The translations under genes were made by a program, and so were the position numbers. From positions 1 through 12,073 of the forward strand of contig SBBV01000572.1 of assembly GCA_005240015.1 (NCBI GenBank): a stretch of 12,073 nucleotides of DNA, read 5' to 3'. Positions 1-6,886 of this stretch are shown in pieces. The notes beneath the pieces were generated by a model. The model was not told where the DNA came from. It made no database searches and worked only from the letters and a program-made list of their open reading frames with translations. Each line of letters begins with the position of its first letter. Position 1 is the first letter of the stretch. Source of the stretch: Candidatus Odyssella thessalonicensis. Its GTDB lineage: Bacteria; Pseudomonadota; Alphaproteobacteria; Bin65.

Positions 1-678
1 ATCTTCGGGCGTTATTCGGACCGCGCCTCGTCGACTCCCAACCCGGGCCGGTTTCCAGGCTTTCTCGGCGGCGGCAGCGACGAACCTCTGCAGCAGCGGG
101 AAATAGTGCGCGACGTCGGCGTTGACCTCGTCGGCGCTGGCTTCGTCGGCGTCGTCGCAGCAATAGATGCCGAGCGCGCGCATGCGGCGGAGATCGATGC
201 GGCGCTGGAGCTCGATTACGGTGAGCGGTGCGAGAAAGCGGGCGAAGGCGGCGGTGGCGGCCGGCTCGTGCAGGCGCGGCGGCCCATAGCCCATGTCGTC
301 GCCGATCTCGCGGCCGCCGAGCAGCGCGTTGGCCGGCGGCATCCCGCCATCGACCTGGCCGGTGAAAAGGTAGTGCAGCACGTGCCAGGACTTATGGAGA
401 TCCAGGAGGCGGTTGGGCTCGAGGTCGTTGGCGGACTCCGCCGCCGTGCGGGCCTCTTCGATCTGCCGCGCGAGCTCGCGTTGCAGAGCCGGCGAGGCGA
501 GGACGCCGTGGCCGCCGCCCTGGCGCAAGAGCCCGATGTTGCGAAGCAGGTTCGGCGTCTTGGCGCCGAGGCCGCGCAGCGTCCCGGTCGTGGCCAGGGA
601 CGTTGCCGCGCCCGGGTTGCGCTTGATCGCCGCGATCTCGAACGGCGAGACCGACCGCGCGTAGGCATTCATGCTCAT
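1..678 (-). CDS. DUF1877 (YfbM-like) family protein, 3' end beyond window
   Basis: The frame reads from ATG at 678 leftward to base 1 without a stop (226 codons), so the C-terminus is missing. The start is chosen because GGGAGAG lies just upstream; a second in-frame ATG at 672 is possible. Residues about 94-107 (LHKSWHVLHYLFTG), then PPANALLGG and IGDDMGYGPPR (about 114-134), then LGIYCCDD and a C-terminal helix ending FVAAAAEKAW are the signature blocks of the DUF1877/YfbM family. That family has no established biochemical function; members are small soluble proteins. The N-terminal 90 residues hold a Gly-rich loop (LLRQGGGHGVLASP), also seen in longer members. The family normally ends soon after the FVAAAA helix; here at least 20 basic residues follow with no homology I recognise. 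Family assignment is fairly sure; function is unknown. Confidence 0.85.
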   Translation of the reverse strand, partial: MSMNAYARSVSPFEIAAIKRNPGAATSLATTGTLRGLGAKTPNLLRNIGLLRQGGGHGVLASPALQRELARQIEEARTAAESANDLEPNRLLDLHKSWHVLHYLFTGQVDGGMPPANALLGGREIGDDMGYGPPRLHEPAATAAFARFLAPLTVIELQRRIDLRRMRALGIYCCDDADEASADEVNADVAHYFPLLQRFVAAAAEKAWKPARVGSRRGAVRITPED

Positions 679-785
679 GGCCGCTCTCCCGCGTTGGCGG
701 AGCGAAGCTAGCGGCAGGCGGTTAAGGCCTTCTGTCGCGGTTTCGTTAGCGCACGGAGCGGGACGCGGAAGCGCGAAAACGAAAA

Positions 786-803
786 GGGCGGGTCACCCCG
801 CCC
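786..803 (-). terminator. Intrinsic terminator for the leftward transcript
   Basis: On the minus strand GGGCGGG - GTGA - CCCGCCC forms a perfect 7-bp GC stem with a 4-nt loop. TTTTCGTTTTCGCG follows directly, a good rho-independent terminator. It lies 28 bases past the TAG at 832-834 that ends the outer-membrane-protein remnant. It therefore probably belonged to that gene and now ends the phhB-Sel1 transcript. Confidence 0.85.
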
Positions 804-831
804 CTTCGCGCCCCTGCCGCTTGGCGCGCAG

Positions 832-1083
832 CTACCACACGAGCTTCGCGCCGACGAAGCCGCCGTGATAGATGGCCGTGCTGCGGCTGATCCCGATGTT
901 CTGGGCGGGCAAGCCTGTGGTCTGGTTGATGCCGTAGACCACATGATTGGTGGCGAGCCCGACGCCGGTGACGAACAGCGCGCGGTAACCGGCGAAGATC
1001 TGGAGATTGTGCATCACGGCGTAGCTCACCCGCGCCTGCACGTCGCCCACGAACGAGAAGCCGGTCTCCGGGCGCGGCGCGCC
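832..1083 (-). pseudogene. C-terminal remnant of an outer-membrane beta-barrel protein
   Basis: This frame encodes 83 residues ending in TAG at 832-834. They look like the last strands of a beta-barrel: alternating polar/aromatic strands (VQARVSYAVMHNLQIFAGYR, then ALFVTGVGLA), a loop with NQTTGLPAQNIG, and a closing strand IYHGGFVGAKLVW that ends in an aromatic residue, as outer-membrane proteins do for BamA recognition. It resembles the C-terminus of the BBP7-like or large rhizobial outer-membrane proteins. There is no start codon of its own. The coding signal begins within 2 bases of the Sel1 gene's stop; upstream of that this frame is only a shadow of Sel1. With only two to four strands it cannot form a barrel. 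I infer a deletion that removed the N-terminal majority of the gene and left its terminator. Confidence 0.65.
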
Positions 1084-1084
1084 G

Positions 1085-1567
1085 TCAGCGCGCGGCGCGC
1101 GACAGCGGGCGGAGCTGCTGGGTGCGGAGATACGCCTTGCCGTGCTCCTCGGCGGTGAGGCGCGCCCCGATGGCGTAGAACAGCGAGATAGCGCGCGGAT
1201 GCCCGGACTCGGCCGCCAAGCGGATGCGCGCGAAGGCCTCGACGAAGTCGCGCGTGACGCCTTCGCCGGCAAGATGCCTCAAGCCGAGCCGGTAATTCGC
1301 GTCGGCGTCGCCGGCATTGGCGCGGCGGGCCAGCCCCTCGACCGAGGCGTCGACGACGGTGCTTTCGGGCGCGGCGACGGGCGCGTCTTCCGCCGGCCCC
1401 GAGAGCGGGCCGATCGAGAGCTTGTGGACCGGCGGCGCCGCCGGCATCGCGCGCGTGCTGAGCGGGGCGAGCGCGCGGCCGCTCATGCGGGCGGCGGTGT
1501 CGTCCTGCGCAGGCGCCGGGGCGGCGGCGAAGACCAACAGCGAGGCGATGACGGTCGAGCGTTTCAT
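1085..1567 (-). CDS. Secreted Sel1-repeat protein
   Basis: This encodes 160 residues. MKRSTVIASLLVFAAAPAPA followed by QDD is a typical Sec signal peptide with an A-x-A cleavage site, so the protein should be periplasmic or exported. A Pro/Ala-rich linker (about 25-75) leads to one clear Sel1 repeat (about 80-115: GDADANYRLGLRHLAGEGV, then DFVEAFARIRLAAESGHPRA) and a degenerate second one. Sel1/TPR-like solenoids bind protein partners; no enzymatic role is expected. The start lies 16 bases after the phhB stop, which suggests cotranscription, but I see no strong Shine-Dalgarno. The stop (TGA, 1085-1087) adjoins a beta-barrel fragment in another frame. The C-terminus may therefore have been altered by the same rearrangement. 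Confidence 0.75.
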   Translation of the reverse strand: MKRSTVIASLLVFAAAPAPAQDDTAARMSGRALAPLSTRAMPAAPPVHKLSIGPLSGPAEDAPVAAPESTVVDASVEGLARRANAGDADANYRLGLRHLAGEGVTRDFVEAFARIRLAAESGHPRAISLFYAIGARLTAEEHGKAYLRTQQLRPLSRAAR

Positions 1568-1583
1568 GGCGAGGTCCGCGATC

Positions 1584-1874
1584 TTAAGCGCCGAGCGTGT
1601 CGATGAACCGGGCCAGATCGACGTCGCGCTCGCTCACGCCCCCGCATTCATGGGTCGAGAGCAGCACCGACACCCGGTTGTAGACGTTGGACCATTCAGG
1701 ATGGTGATCCATCCGCTCGGCCTTGAGGGCAATCTGGGTCATAAAGGCAAAGGCTTGGTTAAAATCCGCGAAACGGAACTCCTTCGAGATGGCGTCCCGG
1801 CCCGCTTCTTCCTTCCATCCTTTCAGTCCCGCCAGCGCCCGCCGGCGGGTATCGCCCTCCAATCGCGCGACCAC
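1584..1874 (-). CDS. phhB: Pterin-4a-carbinolamine dehydratase
   Basis: This 96-residue protein is full length for the family. It dehydrates 4a-hydroxytetrahydropterin to quinonoid dihydropterin, normally recycling the cofactor of aromatic amino acid hydroxylases such as phenylalanine hydroxylase; it acts in the cytoplasm. The signature [14 protein letters not shown] is at residues 55-68, with active-site histidines H57, H58 and H75 (STHE), W61, and a C-terminal [16 protein letters not shown] chose GTG at 1874 because GGGAGGGAG sits just upstream and the protein then has normal length. An in-frame GTG at 1937 would add 21 residues unlike the family. No phenylalanine hydroxylase gene is in the window, so its hydroxylase partner, if any, is elsewhere. 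The downstream neighbour is the Sel1 protein. Confidence 0.92.
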   Translation of the reverse strand: MVARLEGDTRRRALAGLKGWKEEAGRDAISKEFRFADFNQAFAFMTQIALKAERMDHHPEWSNVYNRVSVLLSTHECGGVSERDVDLARFIDTLGA

Positions 1875-2168
1875 CGCTCCCTCCCGCGTTGTTCGCTCCT
1901 TTTCTCGCTGGAATGGCTCGTTCCAGGCCGCGCGCACCTGCCTCGAAGCTGTCCCCCGCTAGAGAACGTTTCGCGTTCTCGCGGAAGGCGCGGCGTTGCA
2001 GAGCTATGTACGGAATCCGGCGGAATTTTGACGTGTGGTGCCCAGGCACCGCCACGGCTGGGGCGAAACGTCGATTCGCGCTTTGGTGTTGCGCAAATGC
2101 AACGGAATCGCTGCGGTCATGGGCCCGCTTGGCCCGGCCGAGGGCGCGCGCTAAGAGGTGGATCCACC
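1875..2168. promoter_or_regulatory. Divergent intergenic region with inverted repeats
   Basis: These 294 bases separate the leftward phhB transcript from the rightward zincin-Lon operon and must hold both promoters. I see three perfect inverted repeats: CTGGAA/TTCCAG (1908-1926, 7-nt loop, in the phhB leader), GAGAACG/CGTTCTC (1962-1980, loop TTTCG) and GGTGCC-CA-GGCACC (2037-2050). There is also a GTTGC/GCAAC pair (2088-2103). A TTGACG hexamer at 2028-2033 could be a -35 element, but no convincing -10 follows at the right distance. Operator function is only a possibility. Confidence 0.4.
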
Positions 2169-2618
2169 ATGCCGGCGCAACCGCTCTACGCTGCGGACAT
2201 TCCGCCCGAGAACGACCCGAGCCTCGAGGATTTCCAAGGGCTCGCGCAGGAAGCGCTCGCCGCCATCCCCGAGCCTTTCAAGACGCACATCAAGGGCGTC
2301 GTGATCCGCGTCGCGGAGTGGCCGGACGACGAGGTGCTGGCCGAGATGGGGTTCGATTCGCCCTACGACCTGCTCGGCCTCTACCAGGGCGTGGCGCTGA
2401 CCGAGAAGAGCTTCAGCGACGTGGCCCCGCGCGTCGACATGATCTTTCTCTACCGGCAGCCGCTGCTCGCGGCGTGGGAGGACGAGGGCTGCGATCTGCG
2501 CGACCTCGTGCGCAACACGCTCGTGCACGAGATCGGCCATCACTTCGGCCTCTCCGACGCCGAGATGGAGGCGCTCGAGGCGGCGGCCGAGGACGAAGAC
2601 AAGAGGCTGCACGGCTGA
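2169..2618 (+). CDS. Zincin-type metallopeptidase (PF06262/DUF1025 family)
   Basis: This encodes 149 residues and is full length for the family. Residues 120-130, HEIGHHFGLSD, hold the zinc-binding HExxH motif with the extended HHFGLSD block typical of these minigluzincin-like proteins: H120 and H124 as ligands, E121 as catalytic base, and an acidic residue downstream as likely third ligand. Upstream, GFDSPYDLLGLYQG and MIFLYRQPLL (about 61-100) are conserved core segments. There is no signal peptide, so it is cytoplasmic. Physiological substrates of the family are not established. ATG at 2169 is preceded by AAGAGGTGG at good spacing; the open frame extends far upstream but is non-coding in character. 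The Lon-like gene starts 2 bases after the stop, so the two peptidases are probably translationally coupled. Confidence 0.88.
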   Translation: MPAQPLYAADIPPENDPSLEDFQGLAQEALAAIPEPFKTHIKGVVIRVAEWPDDEVLAEMGFDSPYDLLGLYQGVALTEKSFSDVAPRVDMIFLYRQPLLAAWEDEGCDLRDLVRNTLVHEIGHHFGLSDAEMEALEAAAEDEDKRLHG

Positions 2619-2620
2619 TC

Positions 2621-5086
2621 ATGGCGATTCCCGCACCGCTGCCGCCGGACAAGCTCTATCGCGTCTGCGATCCGGCGGCGCTCGGCTTCACGACCACCGA
2701 CGATCTTGCCGACTTGGAGGAGATCCTCGGCCAGCCGCGCGCGGTCGAGGCGATGCGCTTTGGCATCGACATAAGGCGCCAGGGCTACAACATCTTCGTG
2801 CTCGGACCGCAGGGCGCCGGCCGCTACACGCTGATCGGCGAGTTCCTGCGCCGGGCCGCGGCCGCCGACCCCACGCCCGACGATTGGTGCTACCTCTTCA
2901 ACTTCGGCGAGCCGCACAAGCCCAGGGCGCTGCGCCTGCCGGCGGGAAAGGCGCCGCCGTTCCGCGAGGCCATGGCGCGCCTCGTCGACGATCTCCGCGC
3001 CGCCATCCCGGCCGCGTTCGAGGCCGAGGAGCATCAGGCGCGGCGCAACCTGATCGAGGGCGAGCTCAAGGAGCGCCACGAGCAGGCGTTCCAGGCGTTG
3101 CGGCACGAGGCGCAGCAGAAGGGCCTCGCGCTCGGCCAGTCGCCGACCGGCTTCGTGTTCGTGCCGACGAAGAACGGCCAAGCGATCCCGCCCGAAGCAT
3201 TCAACGCCCTGGAGCATGCCGAGCGCGAGGCGATCACCGCCAACATGCGCGAGATGGAGGAGCGGCTCGAAGCGCTGCTGCGCCAATCGCAGGCCTGGCA
3301 GAAGGAGTCGCTCGAGAAGCTCCGCGCGCTCAACCAGCAGCTCGCGCAGCGCGTGGTCGATCATCACATCGCGCCGCTGAAGCGCGAATACGCGGCGCTC
3401 CCCGACGTCAGCACCTATCTCGACGCGGTACGCGACGACCTCATCAAGAACGTGCTGCGCTTCCTGCGTGCCGCCGCGGCCGGCACCGCACAGGCGGCGG
3501 GCGCCGCGCCGCCGGGCGGCGCCGGCGAGGGCCTCGGCGACGAGGACCCGGCGCCGTTCCGCCGCTATCAGGTCAACGTCATCGTGCACAACGGCACGGC
3601 GCCGGGTGCGCCGGTCGTCTACGAGGATCTGCCGACCGCGCCGGGCCTGATCGGCCGCATCGAGCACGCGGCGCAGTTCGGCCAGCTCGTCACCGATTTC
3701 ACCTTCATCAAGGCCGGATCGCTGCACAAGGCCAATGGCGGCTATCTCATCGTCGACGCGCGCAAGCTCATGCTGCAGCCCTTCGCCTACGAGGAGCTGA
3801 AGCGCGCGCTGCAGGCGCGGCAGATCAAGATCGAATCGCTGGCGCAGCGCATGGGCTACGCGCCGATCACGACGCTCGAGCCCGAGCCGATTCCGCTCGA
3901 CGCCAAGGTCGTGCTCGTCGGCGAGCCGATGCTCTACTACCTGCTCTCGGCCTACGACCCCGAGTTCCTGGAGCTGTTCAAGGTCCAGGCCGAGATGTCG
4001 GACCGCATCGACAACACGCCCGAGGCGCTGCGCAGCTACGCGCGACTGATCGCCAAGCTCGTCCGGCGCGAGAAGCTGCGCCCGTTCACGGCCGCGGCGG
4101 TGGCGCGCCTGCTCGAGCACAGCGCGCGCATGGTCGACGACAGCGACAAGCTCTCGGCCCGCTTCGCCTACATCCTCGACTGGCTGCGCGAAGCCGACCA
4201 TTGGGCCGGCGAAGCCAACGCCGCGCACACCGAGGCCGCGCATGTCGAGCAGGCGATCGCGGCGCGCATCCGCCGCGCCGACCGCGTGCGCGAGACGATG
4301 CAGGAGCAGATCCTGCGCGGCCATGTGCTGATCGACACCGCCGGCGCCAGGGCCGGCCAGGTGAACGGGCTCTCGGTGCTGCAGCTCGGCAATTTCGCGT
4401 TCGGCAAGCCGTCGCGCATCAGCGCGCGCGTGCGCATGGGGCGCGGCGAGGTGGTCGATATCGAGCGCCGGGTCGAGCTCGGCGGGCCGCTGCACGCCAA
4501 GGGCGTCATGATCCTCGCCGGCTATCTCGGCGCCAAATACGCGCCGGACCGGCCGCTGGCGCTTTCGGCAACGCTGGTGTTCGAGCAATCCTATAGCGGC
4601 GTCGACGGCGACAGCGCGTCCTCGGCCGAGCTCTACGCGCTGCTCTCGGCGCTGGCCGACATCCCGATCAAGCAGAGCTTCGCCGTCACCGGCTCGGTCA
4701 ACCAGTTCGGCCAGGTGCAGGCGATCGGCGGCGTCAACGAGAAGATCGAGGGCTTCTACGACGTGTGCGTCGGCCGGGGCCTGAAGGGCGGCGAAGGCGT
4801 GCTGATCCCGGCCGCGAACGCCGTGAACCTCATGCTGCGGAAGGACGTGATCGACGCCGTGCGCGCCGGGCGCTTCCGCATCTATCCGGTCACGACCATC
4901 GACGAGGGCATCGAGATCCTGACCGGCGTGCCGGCGGGGGCCGCGGGCGCCGACGGCGCCTATCCGCCCGACACCGTGAATGCGCGCGTGGCGGCGCGGC
5001 TCGAAGCCTTCGCGGCGGCGGCCCGGCATTTCGCGCTGCGCGCCGCGGAGGGCGATGGCGAAGCAGACGGGGAAAAGAAAAAGTGA
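2621..5086 (+). CDS. Lon-like AAA+ ATP-dependent protease (LonB/COG1067-like)
   Basis: This 821-residue protein lacks the N-terminal substrate domain of classical LonA. An N-terminal AAA+ half carries a variant Walker A, GPQGAGRYT (62-70), with R where Lys is usual. A long charged helical/coiled-coil insert follows (about 125-275), then Walker B GGYLIVDARKL (D379). The C-terminal Lon protease domain has the Ser-Lys dyad: S665 in VDGDSASSAEL and K708 in AIGGVNEKIEGF, with GSVNQFGQVQAIGG just before. It should degrade proteins processively in the cytoplasm, as a hexamer if like other Lons. ATG at 2621 lies 2 bases after the zincin stop; AAGAGG about 16 bases upstream suggests coupling rather than a strong independent site. 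The last 20 residues are charged (EKKK). Family is certain; substrates are unknown. Confidence 0.93.
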   Translation: MAIPAPLPPDKLYRVCDPAALGFTTTDDLADLEEILGQPRAVEAMRFGIDIRRQGYNIFVLGPQGAGRYTLIGEFLRRAAAADPTPDDWCYLFNFGEPHKPRALRLPAGKAPPFREAMARLVDDLRAAIPAAFEAEEHQARRNLIEGELKERHEQAFQALRHEAQQKGLALGQSPTGFVFVPTKNGQAIPPEAFNALEHAEREAITANMREMEERLEALLRQSQAWQKESLEKLRALNQQLAQRVVDHHIAPLKREYAALPDVSTYLDAVRDDLIKNVLRFLRAAAAGTAQAAGAAPPGGAGEGLGDEDPAPFRRYQVNVIVHNGTAPGAPVVYEDLPTAPGLIGRIEHAAQFGQLVTDFTFIKAGSLHKANGGYLIVDARKLMLQPFAYEELKRALQARQIKIESLAQRMGYAPITTLEPEPIPLDAKVVLVGEPMLYYLLSAYDPEFLELFKVQAEMSDRIDNTPEALRSYARLIAKLVRREKLRPFTAAAVARLLEHSARMVDDSDKLSARFAYILDWLREADHWAGEANAAHTEAAHVEQAIAARIRRADRVRETMQEQILRGHVLIDTAGARAGQVNGLSVLQLGNFAFGKPSRISARVRMGRGEVVDIERRVELGGPLHAKGVMILAGYLGAKYAPDRPLALSATLVFEQSYSGVDGDSASSAELYALLSALADIPIKQSFAVTGSVNQFGQVQAIGGVNEKIEGFYDVCVGRGLKGGEGVLIPAANAVNLMLRKDVIDAVRAGRFRIYPVTTIDEGIEILTGVPAGAAGADGAYPPDTVNARVAARLEAFAAAARHFALRAAEGDGEADGEKKK

Positions 5087-5565
5087 AACCGCGCTATTAC
5101 GAAGACTTCGCCGCCGGCGACAAGGTGGTGACGCAGGGCATTACGCTCACCGAGGCCAACATCATCGATTTCGGGCTGCGCTTCGATCCGCAGCCGCTCC
5201 ACATCGACAAGATCGCGGCCGAGCAGGGCTTCTACAACGGCCTCATCGCCAGCGGCTGGCAGGTGGCCTCGCTCGCGTTTCGCCTGTTCTGGCAGAGCGG
5301 TTTCATCTACGGCGGCTCGTTGGGCTCGCCCGGCGTCGATGAACTGCGCTGGCTCAAGCCGGTCCGCCCCGGCGACACGATCTTCGTCGAGGCCGACGTC
5401 ACCGACACGCGCCTCTCCTCGAAGGGCGACCGCGGCTATGTCGGCGTGTCCTACACGGTCAAGAACCAGAAGGGCGAGACCGTGCTGACCATGCGCGGCA
5501 CGCAGATCATGGCGCTCCGCCCCTCGCGCGAGCCGCGCCCCAAGACGAAGCCGGCGAAGAAGTAG
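5083..5565 (+). CDS. MaoC-fold (R)-specific enoyl-CoA hydratase/dehydratase family protein
   Basis: This encodes 160 residues in a single hot-dog fold. It begins KPRYYEDFAAGD, the usual opening of MaoC-like proteins. Residues 35-40, DPQPLH, carry the catalytic Asp/His pair, followed by IASGWQVASLAFRL and a C-terminal PGDTIFVEADV block and LTMRGTQI strand. Family members hydrate trans-2-enoyl-CoA or dehydrate 3-hydroxyacyl-CoA; the substrate cannot be read from sequence. The usual Asn of the D-x-N-P-x-H motif is Gln, as in many stand-alone MaoC proteins. The start is GTG at 5083, overlapping the Lon stop by 4 bases (GTGA), with GGGGAAAAG upstream, so translation is probably coupled. The tail is Lys/Arg/Pro-rich. 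The metabolic link to the two peptidases upstream is unexplained. Confidence 0.87.
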   Translation: MKPRYYEDFAAGDKVVTQGITLTEANIIDFGLRFDPQPLHIDKIAAEQGFYNGLIASGWQVASLAFRLFWQSGFIYGGSLGSPGVDELRWLKPVRPGDTIFVEADVTDTRLSSKGDRGYVGVSYTVKNQKGETVLTMRGTQIMALRPSREPRPKTKPAKK

Positions 5566-5649
5566 CTGGCAGCGGAGCCCTTGCTGCAGCCTTCCCCCGC
5601 GCCCCGACTTCCGCCACTCTCCGCCGCCCCAAAACTCAGGAGGGATCCC

Positions 5650-6039
5650 ATGCTGAAGCGGCACAATCCTTCGACCGTGCACGCGCCCGCGGGCAAATAC
5701 AGCCACGGCGTCGAGGCGCCGGCGGGCGCGCGCCTGCTCTACGTCTCGGGCCAGGTCGGCGCCAAGCCCGACGGCTCGACCGCGGCCAACGAGGCGGCGC
5801 AGTGCGACCAGGCCTGGGCCAATGTGAAGAACGTGCTCGCCGCCGGCGGCATGGGCACCGCCGACATCATCAAGCTCAACGCTTATGTGACGCGCGCCGA
5901 TCTCATCCCGGTCTATCGCGCGGCGCGCGACCGCGCCGTCGGCGACGCGGCGCCGCCCGCCTCGACCCTGGTCGTGGTCGCGGCGCTGGCCAATCCGGCC
6001 TGGGTCGTCGAGATCGAATGCGTTGCGGCCAAGGCGTGA
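5650..6039 (+). CDS. RidA/YjgF/UK114-family protein lacking the catalytic arginine
   Basis: This 129-residue protein has the whole Rid fold: the opening MLKRHNPSTVHAPAGKYSHG, LLYVSGQVGAKPDGS (29-43), the central helix QAWANVKNVLAAGGMGTADI (54-73), LNAYVTRADL, and the C-terminal VEIECVAA strand. RidA proper hydrolyses reactive enamine/imine intermediates released by PLP enzymes and needs an Arg in the PxRS/T segment. Here that segment is PPAST, so Ser105 stands where Arg is expected. It therefore belongs to one of the Rid subfamilies not expected to have classical imine deaminase activity. AGGAGGG (5638-5644) gives an ideal ribosome-binding site for ATG 5650. It sits 84 bases after the MaoC stop and could be cotranscribed with it. 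Confidence 0.9.
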   Translation: MLKRHNPSTVHAPAGKYSHGVEAPAGARLLYVSGQVGAKPDGSTAANEAAQCDQAWANVKNVLAAGGMGTADIIKLNAYVTRADLIPVYRAARDRAVGDAAPPASTLVVVAALANPAWVVEIECVAAKA

Positions 6040-6092
6040 GTTACGGGAACGGCCGCGGCGGCTTGCGCCGTAGTAAGACGGTTCGGGGTCGA

Positions 6093-6671
6093 ATGCACCG
6101 CATGCGCCTGCTGCTCCACCTATTGCTGCTCGGACTTGCGGCCAGCCCGGTGCCCGCCGCCGCGCAGATGCAATCGCTGCCGCCGCCGGTCGATCTCGGC
6201 ATCCGCAACATCATGCAGGAGACCGAGGTCTGGTGCTGGGCGGCCGTGGCGCAGCAGGTGATCATCAAGCGCAAGGGCCGCTCGCCGCCGCAATGCGCGC
6301 TCGTCGCGATGGTGCACGGCCGCTATCCCTCCTATTGCTGCCCGCACTACGAGCGCTGCGCCGTGACCGGGACACTGCGGCAGATCCAGACTCTGATCCG
6401 CAATTTCGGGCAGCGCACCTCGACGCTCTCGCCGCCGACCGATGCGATGTCGCTCTATCGCACGCTGCGCGCCGGCAACCCGATCATCCTCGCGATCCGC
6501 AACTCGCCCTATTCGGGCCACGTCGTGGTGCTGAGCGGCATGAGCTGGGCGAACGGCCCCGGCGGCCCGGAAGCGATCCTCCACGTCAACGACCCGCTGC
6601 GCGTGATTCCGGACCGCCTCACCTTCCGCGCGCTGGTGCCGCGCTGGCAGGCGGCGATCGTCGTGTATTAG
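6093..6671 (+). CDS. Exported papain-like cysteine peptidase (C39_2/C70 AvrRpt2-like)
   Basis: This encodes 192 residues. The N-terminus (MHRMRLLLHLLLLGLAASPV, then PAAAQ) is a Sec signal peptide with likely cleavage after AAA, so the protein acts in the periplasm or outside. The core matches papain-like peptidases of the C39_2/AvrRpt2 type: oxyanion Gln42 and nucleophile Cys48 in QETEVWCWAA, His143 in SGHVVVLSGM, and Asn166/Asp167 in LHVNDPL. Extra cysteines C68, C82, C83 and C89 lie between Cys48 and His143 and may form disulfides after export. ATG at 6093 is used because GGGG lies just upstream; ATG at 6102 is an alternative and gives the same mature protein. Neighbours give no clue to substrate. 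Fold assignment is good; catalytic activity is inferred. Confidence 0.8.
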   Translation: MHRMRLLLHLLLLGLAASPVPAAAQMQSLPPPVDLGIRNIMQETEVWCWAAVAQQVIIKRKGRSPPQCALVAMVHGRYPSYCCPHYERCAVTGTLRQIQTLIRNFGQRTSTLSPPTDAMSLYRTLRAGNPIILAIRNSPYSGHVVVLSGMSWANGPGGPEAILHVNDPLRVIPDRLTFRALVPRWQAAIVVY

Positions 6672-6886
6672 GCGCGGGCGCAGACCTTCTCCCAGCCTCT
6701 CGCCGCCGTCGCCACGCGCGAGAGCTGGCCGATTCTCATTTGGTTTCCAACGCCTTGCGAAAGCGGCGGGGCCGGCCTTGGCGCCCGGGCGAGGCCCATC
6801 GGGCCGCTCCGGTCAAGGCTTTGTTAACCCAAACAGGGTCTATTCACGGGCCAAACCGATCAAGTGTTTGACCGCCGGCCCAGGGC
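6672..6886. other. Intergenic region upstream of the kinase-HerA unit
   Basis: These 215 bases must contain the promoter of the kinase-HerA pair. I see a short GGCCC-ATC-GGGCC hairpin (6793-6805), the hexamers TTGTTA (6821-6826) and TATTCA (6841-6846) only 14 bases apart, too close for a standard sigma-70 promoter, and a TCAA-GTGT-TTGA palindrome (6860-6871) just before the start. None is convincing alone. There is no clear terminator for the peptidase gene. Confidence 0.3.

Noticed and set aside
1875..1937. Longer phhB from GTG at 1937
   Set aside because: The additional 21 residues do not resemble the family, and a strong GGGAGGGAG precedes GTG at 1874, which gives the usual 96 residues.
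1965..1978. LexA box at GAAC-N7-GTTC
   Set aside because: The alphaproteobacterial LexA site is a direct repeat GTTC-N7-GTTC. This is an inverted arrangement within a hairpin, and the spacing does not fit the Gram-positive type either.
1317..2168. N-terminal extension of the zincin gene frame
   Set aside because: The frame is open for 284 codons upstream but runs antisense through phhB and Sel1 and lacks conserved sequence. The ATG at 2169 has a good ribosome-binding site and gives normal family length.
2540..5029. An 829-codon open frame on the minus strand opposite the Lon-like gene
   Set aside because: Its protein is rich in Arg, Asp, Glu, Val and Leu with no domain. It arises because GC-rich codons of the true gene leave few stops on the other strand. 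The plus-strand frame has complete family motifs.
6056..6070. CGGCG/CGCCG hairpin after the RidA gene as terminator
   Set aside because: The stem is only 5 bp and is followed by no T-tract, and such stems are frequent by chance in DNA this GC-rich.
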